Source: an uncultured Caryophanales bacterium (GTDB taxonomy: Bacteria; Bacillota_I; Bacilli_A; RFN20; CAG-449). From it: DNA of 64,000 nt. A program made the translations under genes and the position numbers. The notes under the pieces are model-generated. The model worked only from the letters and a program-made list of their open reading frames with translations. It did no database searches and was not told the DNA's origin. Numbering within the stretch: position 1 is the first letter of the stretch; the number at the start of each line of letters is the position of its first letter. Below are positions 58,072 to 64,000 of this stretch, piece after piece. The stretch is taken from assembly GCA_945873815.1 (NCBI GenBank), contig CAMCEE010000001.1, positions 170,412 through 234,411 of the forward strand, in the 5' to 3' direction.

Positions 58072-59091
58072 ATGGAAATGAAAAAAGGAACGATGAATAT
58101 TGGTGGCAAAGTGTATGTTACTGAAGAAACAGAATTGCCACAAACAATGTTAAAATATTATGTAAAGAATCCGAGAGTTTATTCTGAGTTAATTAAAGAA
58201 GATGGTGAATACCCTGGACAAGCTGAAATTGATGCTCATATGACCTCTTCTGAAAGAGCTAAAGAGTTGAAAGAAAAGATAAAAGCTAATGGCGGATTAA
58301 TGAATCCGGTTATTGTAAAAAAAGATGATTATTCTGTATTAGAAGGTAATACTCGTTTAGCTGCATATAGAATACTTTCGAAACAAGAACCTAATAATCC
58401 ATTATGGAAAAATATGAAATGTATTATTCTCCCTGGAGAAATAACAGAAGATGATATTAATATTTTATTAGGTAATTTCCATATTAAAGGAACAAAAGAT
58501 TGGGACCCATATGAACAAGCAGGACATTTATATAGATGGCGTCAAGAAAGTAAACTCCCAATAGAAACAATGGCTAAGCAATTGGGATTGACAAAAGGCG
58601 TAGTTGAAAATATGATCAATGTTTATACTTTTATGAAGGAACACGATGACCTTAATAAAAGTAGATGGAGTTATTATGAAGAATACTTAAAAAACAAGGG
58701 AGTTAACGTTTTAAGACAAGAAAATCCTAACTTTGATACTATTTTTGTAAGCCAAGTTGTAAGTGAAAAAATTCCATCTGCTCAATATGTTAGAAAAATA
58801 GGAGAACTTGGAAATTTAAATAATAAAGAAAGAAAAAAGGCTACAGAAGGGATTGTAAGTGGAGAACAATCTTTTGTGGAAGCATATGAAACTGTTGCAG
58901 AAACTGGAAGATTTGATGATGCATTAAAGAAAGTTAGAAAATTTAAGACTAATATTTCGGATGATTCCTTCGAAAAACAAGTAATTGCATTAGATGGGAC
59001 AGCGAAGAAAGATATTATTTTCGATATTAAAAAAATACAAAAAAGGTTAGCTTCTATTTTGAAAAAAATTGGTGAAGAAAACAATGAATAG
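58072..59091 (+). CDS. ParB/Srx-fold protein 2
   Basis: 339 residues. SVLEGNTRLAAYRILSK (GNTR 92-95) plus GTKDWDPYEQAGHLYRWRQE and QLGLTKGVVENMINVY repeat, in the same order, the motifs of the first ParB-like gene of the operon, so the two are diverged paralogues. The N-terminal ~60 residues differ, with a KNPRVYSELI motif, and the C-terminal part is helical and Lys-rich. It starts 2 nt after the helicase. Confidence 0.87.
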   Translation: MEMKKGTMNIGGKVYVTEETELPQTMLKYYVKNPRVYSELIKEDGEYPGQAEIDAHMTSSERAKELKEKIKANGGLMNPVIVKKDDYSVLEGNTRLAAYRILSKQEPNNPLWKNMKCIILPGEITEDDINILLGNFHIKGTKDWDPYEQAGHLYRWRQESKLPIETMAKQLGLTKGVVENMINVYTFMKEHDDLNKSRWSYYEEYLKNKGVNVLRQENPNFDTIFVSQVVSEKIPSAQYVRKIGELGNLNNKERKKATEGIVSGEQSFVEAYETVAETGRFDDALKKVRKFKTNISDDSFEKQVIALDGTAKKDIIFDIKKIQKRLASILKKIGEENNE

Positions 59092-59749
59092 TGTTGAGAT
59101 TTTTTTTGAAAGAGAATTTGAAAATAAAATAAATGAAGCGATGTTTTTTAGAAATTATGTATTTCCAAAAGAAGAAGTCATATCTTATATTAAGGAAGTA
59201 TGTAATATTTCTTTTACTGAACTTTTTGAATATATTTATTCGTTGCGTGAAATGAAAAAAATTCTTCCAACAAATATATATCAATTCAGTTCATTAGAAG
59301 ATTGCACTACACAACTATGCGCTAAATTGTTATCGACTTCTGATGAAGGGTTGAGATTTAATGAAGTTGGTGAATTGTTTGAAACGTACAAAAGAAATGA
59401 TATGGCTAATAGAAAATATGGCGAAAATGCTGCAAAAACGGGTCGAGAACTTGGATTATGTCAAATTATTGATAATTATGTTTTTTTATCATGTATTGGA
59501 AAAGTGCTTCCTGAATTAAGTAAAATTGAAATTGATAAGTTGATTTCAAGATTGATTGTTAGGTCGAATTATTTCGTTGATTTATTTTATTTATCAAAAG
59601 AAGAAAAATTGGAATCATGTATTTTGATGTCGGCATTATCTGATAAAACTAAACTTCGTAGAAAGAGTAATATAAAAAAGTTATTGGTAGAGTTGAAGAA
59701 AGTAAATGATCCATATCTTAATGAAAAATTAAATAATATTATTTTTTGA
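59084..59749 (+). CDS. Hypothetical protein, last gene of the ParB/SNF2 operon
   Basis: 221 residues, mostly alpha-helical, Leu/Lys/Glu-rich, without a recognised motif. The segment ANRKYGENAAKTGRELGLCQ followed by LSRLIVRSNYFVD could form a DNA- or nucleotide-contacting helix bundle. It overlaps the preceding gene by 8 nt; the ATG at 59,084 is the natural coupled start, and an ATG at 59,069 is also in frame. Family not recognised. Confidence 0.75.
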   Translation: MNSVEIFFEREFENKINEAMFFRNYVFPKEEVISYIKEVCNISFTELFEYIYSLREMKKILPTNIYQFSSLEDCTTQLCAKLLSTSDEGLRFNEVGELFETYKRNDMANRKYGENAAKTGRELGLCQIIDNYVFLSCIGKVLPELSKIEIDKLISRLIVRSNYFVDLFYLSKEEKLESCILMSALSDKTKLRRKSNIKKLLVELKKVNDPYLNEKLNNIIF

Positions 59750-59778
59750 TCGACAAATATCTTATTGATCGATATAAT
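59750..59778 (+). promoter_or_regulatory. Promoter of the cobalamin-riboswitch unit
   Basis: TCGACA, 17-nt spacer, TATAAT. It begins at the very base after the previous stop codon, and the expected transcript start lies just before the riboswitch. Confidence 0.72.
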
Positions 59779-59786
59779 TATTTTGA

Positions 59787-59930
59787 TAGGTGTCTAGCGA
59801 TGGACTTAATATGGAACCAAGTGAAAGTCTTGGACTGTGCCAGCAACTGTAATATGGACGAAATCAAATTGTCATTGGGAAACTGAGAAGACAGAAAGTA
59901 GGAAGAAGTAGAGCCAGGAGACTTGCCTAT
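59787..59930 (+). promoter_or_regulatory. Cobalamin (B12) riboswitch
   Basis: Contains GGAACCAAGTGAAAGTCTTG, GTGCCAGCAACTGTAA (B12-box core CCNGCAACTGT), GAGAAGACAGAAAG and the invariant closing box AGCCAGGAGACTTGCC, in the order and spacing of the AdoCbl/Cbl aptamer. Two genes for B12 uptake follow, so B12 probably represses them. Confidence 0.93.
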
Positions 59931-60016
59931 ACAAGAATATTATTGGAGGAAGCTATTCTATACATTTTTTGTTGCTGGGGCACGATGAATGATGAATAAG
60001 AATTAGCAAAAGAAAA

Positions 60017-60475
60017 ATGAAGAAGAGATTATTTATCTCAGTTGCCCTCTTAGCTGTTGGGGTAACATCATTGGTTGGTTGCAACCAAAAAACAGCTGCG
60101 GATGGATCTTTTGATTTCATCATTTACGAAAGCGATGCTGATAATAATGATTTATCAAATAATAAAGTTGTCTCTAAATATCATATTGAGTATAAGGATT
60201 GTAAAACTGTTACTGATGCTCTTATCAAAAAAGAATCATTATATTTTTTTAATAATGAATCACCTGATTATTTAGTATTAGTAGATAGTCAATATGGATT
60301 ATCTTATTCTGAAGGTTACTTTGCAAATTATGCAGAATGTGCAAACAATACAAAGATTGATGTCTCATATTCTTATACTGCAGTAAATGGTGTAATGGCT
60401 GAACATGGAATTGGTGAAACACCATTAGAAGGATTACAAGAATACGGTTTTGTTATCAATGGATGGAAACAATAA
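60017..60475 (+). CDS. DUF4430 cobalamin-binding lipoprotein
   Basis: 152 residues. Signal peptide with lipobox LVGC (Cys22). After it, DGSFDFIIYESD and the C-terminal VSYSYTAVNGVMAEHGIGE and GFVINGWKQ resemble the DUF4430/transcobalamin-like fold, which catches B12 or intermediates at the surface. The riboswitch supports this. It shares 17 nt with the S-component gene, so they are coupled. No good Shine-Dalgarno precedes the ATG. Confidence 0.83.
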   Translation: MKKRLFISVALLAVGVTSLVGCNQKTAADGSFDFIIYESDADNNDLSNNKVVSKYHIEYKDCKTVTDALIKKESLYFFNNESPDYLVLVDSQYGLSYSEGYFANYAECANNTKIDVSYSYTAVNGVMAEHGIGETPLEGLQEYGFVINGWKQ

Positions 60476-61004
60476 ATCGGTTAAATTAGTTGCACGAGAC
60501 ATTACCTTTATGGCAATGTTGACTGCAATTTTATTTCTTCAAGAGGAAGCGTTAACATTTATTCCCAATGTTCAATTGACGGTATTTTTGATACTCTTGT
60601 ATTCTAAGAAACTTGGTTTTTTTAGAACATCGATTATCGTAATTGTACACGTTATTTTAGATAACTTAGTGATGGGCTCTTTTAATTTAGTGTATACACC
60701 AGCGATGTTTGTTGGATGGATGTTAATTCCAATTGTTATTAACTTATTTTGTAGAAAAATTGAATCACCTATTGCTCTAGGTATAATTGCTGCAGTTTGT
60801 GCTTTTATGTACTGTTGGTGTTTCATACTTCCTACTTATTTGCTATATAATATGGATCCATTAAAATACTTAATTTCTGATATTTTATTCGAAGTAATAC
60901 TTGCAGTTTGTGCATTTGTATCAACTAGTATTTTATATAAACCATGTTCTAAATTGTTTGATAAATTTAGAATTACAAAGACAAATGTTTCTAATGAATT
61001 ATAA
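60459..61004 (+). CDS. ECF transporter S-component, probably for cobalamin
   Basis: 181 residues, five to six hydrophobic helices. The N-terminal ARDITFMAMLTAILFLQEEA (S-component A-x-x-A-x-x-x-A-like helix) and PNVQLTVFLILLYSKKLGFF are typical of ECF S-components of the CbrT/QueT-like group. Ligand is inferred from the cobalamin riboswitch and the DUF4430 partner. It has no local energising genes and would use the EcfA1A2T module at 44.7-47.3 kb. A terminator follows. Confidence 0.85.
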   Translation: MDGNNKSVKLVARDITFMAMLTAILFLQEEALTFIPNVQLTVFLILLYSKKLGFFRTSIIVIVHVILDNLVMGSFNLVYTPAMFVGWMLIPIVINLFCRKIESPIALGIIAAVCAFMYCWCFILPTYLLYNMDPLKYLISDILFEVILAVCAFVSTSILYKPCSKLFDKFRITKTNVSNEL

Positions 61005-61046
61005 AAAGAATCAAAACAAAATTATTGTTGTGATTCTTTTTTTTTG
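61003..61046 (+). terminator. Intrinsic terminator of the cobalamin uptake unit
   Basis: AAAGAATCA / TGATTCTTT stem (9 bp) with a ~16-nt loop and a run of nine Ts, overlapping the stop codon's last base. Confidence 0.88.
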
Positions 61047-61575
61047 CTAAATAAGCGTTTTTTTGAAGAATATATCATTTAGTGATTAAAAGTATTTACT
61101 TTGTTAAAAATGAAAAAGAAATTTATATAATAGTCCTTTGAATCTAAAAAGAAATGCCTTATCTGATAAAAATAGAAAAAAATAGAAGGTGAATTAGAAG
61201 CGTAAGCCTTTTAGAGGGTTATGTGTTATTCGGTGCTATAAAAAACTTGTAATTTAGGTGTTTTTTCTATGAATTTATTCATTGTTTCATTTTTGAAAAT
61301 TTTGACACAAAAAAGAATGAACTCTTCATGGATGAAAGCAAAATAAGATAGATAGTACCTTTTTGAATAAGGTTTACTTGTAATAAGGTCAAAGAGGTTA
61401 TTGAATAATTAATTATTTCATTTAATAAAATGAGCAATAATATAAAAAACAAATAATTCATCGATTGTTGATTGCAAAATATATATTTGCAAGAGAAAAA
61501 AATTTCTCTAATTATACTCTAAAAGCTTATTTTTTAATAAAAGCGCCAATACATTGGCTGTAATTCGTTTTCATT
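61047..61575. other. AT-rich intergenic right end of the element with clustered palindromes
   Basis: 529 bp with no supportable gene. The only ORF, a minus-strand run of 60 codons, looks random. The last ~100 bp before the right repeat hold three inverted repeats. Confidence 0.6.
61472..61558. repeat. Cluster of three inverted repeats near the right end of the element
   Basis: TTGCAAA-N7-TTTGCAA (61,472-61,492), AGAGAAA-N4-TTTCTCT (61,492-61,509) and GCCAAT-AC-ATTGGC (61,545-61,558) lie 17-104 bp before the right direct repeat. An 11-bp motif AATTATACTCT follows the second (61,510-61,520) and occurs near the left end too (53,857-53,867). They could be recombinase or excisionase sites. Confidence 0.5.
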
Positions 61576-61614
61576 AATTCTCAAAACGTTAATTTATATT
61601 ACATTTACGAGAAA
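61576..61614 (+). repeat. Right direct repeat (attR-like), copy of the rpsI 3' end
   Basis: 39 bp identical to 53,669-53,707, including the codons for FSKR and the stop of rpsI, with no rpsI body in front. Confidence 0.9.
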
Positions 61615-61617
61615 TCA

Positions 61618-61646
61618 AGACAATCCTTCGTGGGTTGTCTTTTTTT
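61618..61646 (+). terminator. Displaced original rpsI terminator (intron insertion target)
   Basis: AGACAA / TTGTCT (with adjoining CC/GG pairs) around a TTCG-like loop, then seven Ts. The group II intron begins 2 nt later. Confidence 0.82.
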
Positions 61647-62537
61647 GCGTGTGACGGGCATGCCATATATCTAAAGGGTGAAAGTCCCGAGTAGGAAAGT
61701 CGTTATAACTACATAGCGAAACTCAAGTCTAGTATCGTGAGGTATGGGATGAAAGAAGAGTGTAGCAAATAGACTGGGTAACGAAAAGAAACTTGATACA
61801 AGGCGATTAACTAGTGATGAAATAACTCAACATATTAAAATCACAAACGACCGTAATAGTTAGTTAGTAAATCAAGTACTCAAGGCTAGAAAGATATATG
61901 TCTTACCCCGTGAGGTCTAGTGAATTTGGGGAAACTCGAAGTCGAAAAAGGTTTGTCACTAGAAGTCAGCAGAATCCATAGTGTGCGCCAAGTAAACGTT
62001 AAATCGTTTCTCTCAATATTAAAAAAAAATGTTGTTAGTAAGGTGCTTATTTATAACAGTGATAACACTGTATGGCAAAGTCTAACCAACAGCCATTACC
62101 AAATCCTTGGACTTAATATCGTGAGGTATTAGGTTAAGCGTAGGACAGGGAGTTTAGAAAATCGAAACGAAAGTGAAGTATCGTAAGCTTCGAAAAGTCA
62201 GCAACCATCAACTAGATGGCGTAAAATCCTAGTGTCGATTCTATACTATGGGAAGAAGACAGTACTTATGATTCATTATGGTGAGAATTAATAAGACTAG
62301 GCGGAGTATAGAACTCAATGAACTAAACAATGATAAATAAGTACAACTTGGGAGGTCTTGATAATTCAACATTAGTTGTATGGCTAACAATATCTCGCAC
62401 ATAAAGAAAGCCAAATGATTATCAAGAAGTCAGAATCATTGGTAGTAGCGAAGAAGTTATCGAAAGATAATGGAGTGAAGCGATGATGATATGTAGTGTT
62501 TGATATAGAAGTTATCTTACACACAAAGAGGTGATAA

Positions 62538-63863
62538 ATGATGAATAACAGTATATCAAACGTAGGTGTGTTTGTATCAAAACATCCGGAAAGGAGAGTA
62601 CAAAATCTAGCAAGGTATCTAAGTGAGGAAAATCTTAAGATTGCATTTTATAAACTTAAGAAAGGTAAGGCAGTGGGTGTTGATGGTGTAACACTAAATG
62701 AGTATGCGTCTAATCTAGATGATAATATTCATAATCTTTACAAAAGATTAGTGAATATGACATATAAGCCAAAACCTTCTAAAAGAGTTTATATTCCAAA
62801 ACCTGGTTCGAATAAGAAAAGACCTCTTGGTATTCCATCTCTAGAAGACAAGATTGTCCAATACGTAATGGCTATAATATTAAATCAAATATTTGAGCCA
62901 ATGTTTATTGATGAATCATATGGATTTCGACCAAAACGTAATTGTCACCAAGCAGTTACACATCTTAGAAATATGATAGTAACTAGAAAAGTTAATTACA
63001 TAGTCGATGCCGACATTAAAGGGTTCTTTGACAACATCAACCATGATTGGATGATTAAGTTTCTAGAATATAGAATAGATGATAAAAGATTTATTGAAAT
63101 TATCAAAAGATTTCTAGCAAGTGGAATAATCGAGAATGAAATGTATTATGAACTAGATAAGGGTACACCACAAGGAGGCATTATTTCACCAATTCTCGCA
63201 AATGTATATTTACACTTTGTCCAAGATTTATGGGTAGAGAGAATAGTAAAACCAAAATCTAGAGGCGAAGTATATTATGTGCGTTATGCTGATGATAGTC
63301 AAATATGTTTCCAATACAAAGATGACGCACAAAGATATTATGCAAGTCTTATCTCAAGGCTTTCAAGATTTGGACTTGAGGTAGCAAAAGATAAAACAAG
63401 AATAATCGCCTTTGGTAGATTTACTAAAAGCGATATGAAGGCAAAAGGAATAAAAGGAAAACCTTCAACCTTCTCGTTTCTAGGATTTACGTTTTATCTA
63501 TCTCAAACTAAGAGTACGGGAAAGTTTACTGTCAAACTTAAAACTGATTCAAAGAAACTTAACGCTAAAATGCGTAAAGCAAGTGAATGGTTAAAACAAG
63601 TTAGACATAATGATGTAAAGGATACTATAGCAAGTATCAACAGGTCTTTAAGAGGGCATTATCAATACTATGGAGTTTCGGACAACATTAGATGTATGAA
63701 TAGATTTAGAAAACATATTATTCGTATGTTGTTTAAAGTGTTACGTAGTAGAGGTAATCGCCATAGATTAACCTGGGATACATATTTCAATAAGATTTTG
63801 AAATATAATCCTATCATTAATCCAAAGATTTATATTAAACTTTACTCAGATACAGCATATTGA
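62538..63863 (+). CDS. ltrA: Group II intron reverse transcriptase/maturase
   Basis: 441 residues. Reverse transcriptase blocks are GKAVGVDGVTLNEYA, KRVYIPKPGSNKKRPLGIPS, DESYGFRPKRNCHQAV, DADIKGFFDNINHDWM, GTPQGGIISPILANVYLH, the catalytic YVRYADDSQI (YADD) and SFLGFTFYLS. A maturase domain X follows (about 335-425). There is no C-terminal HNH endonuclease. The ORF is intact, so the intron may be mobile. GAGGTGAT precedes the ATG. Confidence 0.96.
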   Translation: MMNNSISNVGVFVSKHPERRVQNLARYLSEENLKIAFYKLKKGKAVGVDGVTLNEYASNLDDNIHNLYKRLVNMTYKPKPSKRVYIPKPGSNKKRPLGIPSLEDKIVQYVMAIILNQIFEPMFIDESYGFRPKRNCHQAVTHLRNMIVTRKVNYIVDADIKGFFDNINHDWMIKFLEYRIDDKRFIEIIKRFLASGIIENEMYYELDKGTPQGGIISPILANVYLHFVQDLWVERIVKPKSRGEVYYVRYADDSQICFQYKDDAQRYYASLISRLSRFGLEVAKDKTRIIAFGRFTKSDMKAKGIKGKPSTFSFLGFTFYLSQTKSTGKFTVKLKTDSKKLNAKMRKASEWLKQVRHNDVKDTIASINRSLRGHYQYYGVSDNIRCMNRFRKHIIRMLFKVLRSRGNRHRLTWDTYFNKILKYNPIINPKIYIKLYSDTAY

Positions 63864-63874
63864 ATATATATTGG

Positions 63875-63907
63875 GAGCCGTATGCGGGAAAACCGCACGT
63901 ACGGTTC
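63875..63907 (+). ncRNA. Group II intron domain V (catalytic hairpin)
   Basis: GAGCCGTATGCGGGAAAACC closes with GCACGTACGGTTC, the 34-nt domain V with the AGC-type catalytic triad region and a GAAA-like tetraloop. Domain VI (CAGTAATG bulge region) follows to about 63,945. Confidence 0.92.
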
Positions 63908-64000
63908 TGCGGGGGTTTGCGGCAGTAATGGCGCATTCTACCTACTAGTCGAAAGATGAAGGGATGAATAAATAAACCTTTTGCAAAGTACAAATGGACG

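Larger units (their letters stand above)
53669..61614. mobile_element. Putative integrated element at the 3' end of rpsI (~7.9 kb)
   Basis: Bounded by a 39-bp exact direct repeat that carries the last codons of rpsI. Each copy is followed by its own, different terminator, as expected if the left one came with the element and the right one is the original. Cargo is a six-gene operon (radical SAM to an unknown protein) and a cobalamin-riboswitch unit. No integrase, relaxase or replication gene was seen. So it may be a decayed element, a satellite moved by an integrase elsewhere, or a cargo left after deletion. Confidence 0.7.
61649..63945 (+). mobile_element. Full-length group II intron (En-less, inserted after a terminator)
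   Basis: Starts GTGTGACGGGC (5' consensus GTGYG). About 890 nt of ribozyme domains I-III and the early part of IV precede the reverse transcriptase, and domain V and VI follow (63,875 onward). The 3' end is put at the last CTAC, about 63,945 (63,941 is also possible). Insertion right after a terminator T tract is the habit of bacterial class C introns. The RNA part (~970 nt) is larger than usual for that class. The first ~177 nt are repeated as a remnant at 14,394. Confidence 0.85.

Noticed and set aside
53985..59749. Identification of the operon as a Dnd/Ssp phosphorothioation or dpd 7-deazaguanine system
   Set aside because: No DndC-like PAPS reductase, DndA-like desulfurase, DpdA-like transglycosylase or deazaguanine synthesis gene is present; only the ParB-fold and SNF2 types are shared.
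61279..61461. 60-codon minus-strand ORF near the right end of the element, checked as an integrase remnant
   Set aside because: Random-looking composition and no catalytic Arg/His/Tyr pattern of tyrosine recombinases or Ser of serine recombinases.
61920..62132. 70-codon ORF in the intron 5' region
   Set aside because: It lies within ribozyme domains of the group II intron and has no known domain; treated as RNA sequence.

Overview
The window is low-GC Bacillota DNA using the standard code (TGA is a stop; Trp is TGG). Very AT-rich spacers, strong AGGAGG-type ribosome binding sites, zinc-type S14 and L36, the S10-spc-alpha operon order, the ECF-truA block and a GerQ-like spore-coat gene point to class Bacilli, perhaps an uncultured gut lineage near Erysipelotrichales or RF39. 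The taxon is inference. No rRNA or tRNA gene was seen.

Layout. 0-1.6 kb: end of an oligopeptide ABC transporter operon (oppD 3' part, oppF). 1.6-5.2 kb: two unrecognised envelope proteins and a GerQ-like gene. 5.4-6.7 kb: thiamine pyrophosphokinase converging on thiT, which has a TPP riboswitch. 6.7-12 kb: minus-strand polyamine operon regulator-potA-potB-potC-potD with a candidate operator. 12.4-14.4 kb: membrane protein and DUF402 protein. 14.4-17 kb: accessory patch with a 5' remnant of a group II intron, an AAA/DUF4143 ATPase, and an RHS toxin tip with a candidate immunity protein. 17.4-19.9 kb: tsaE-tsaB-rimI-tsaD (t6A tRNA modification). 19.9-21.2 kb: an orphan leader or small RNA, then an SPFH protein. 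21.3-25.7 kb: GtrA, UGM-like flavoprotein, GT39-like glycosyltransferase and a lipoprotein. 25.9-29.2 kb: tgt-queA-queH-Nudix (queuosine). 29.3-43.9 kb: the complete S10-spc-alpha ribosomal cluster, except that rpmD is absent. 44-48 kb: comEB, a small membrane protein, the ECF energising module ecfA1-ecfA2-ecfT, truA. 48-52.6 kb: PHP phosphatase, cardiolipin synthase, a second lipoprotein of the 25-kb family, yebC, membrane protein. 52.7-53.7 kb: rplM-rpsI.

The most unusual part is 53.7-61.6 kb. The last codons of rpsI and the bases after it (39 bp exact) recur at 61,576. This is the signature of an element integrated at the 3' end of rpsI. Between the repeats lies a tightly packed six-gene operon: radical SAM protein, ParB-like protein, small PD-(D/E)xK nuclease, SNF2 helicase, second ParB-like protein, unknown. 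It is followed by a cobalamin-riboswitch unit (DUF4430 lipoprotein plus ECF S-component). No integrase is visible. A full-length group II intron with its reverse transcriptase sits just downstream of the displaced rpsI terminator. The older intron remnant at 14.4 kb is also placed right after a terminator.

Links between regions: ThiT (6 kb) and the cobalamin-regulated S-component (60 kb) are solitary substrate-binding subunits that could both use the ECF core at 45-47 kb. The six-gene operon is the best candidate here for an undescribed DNA-modification, defence or phage-derived system.
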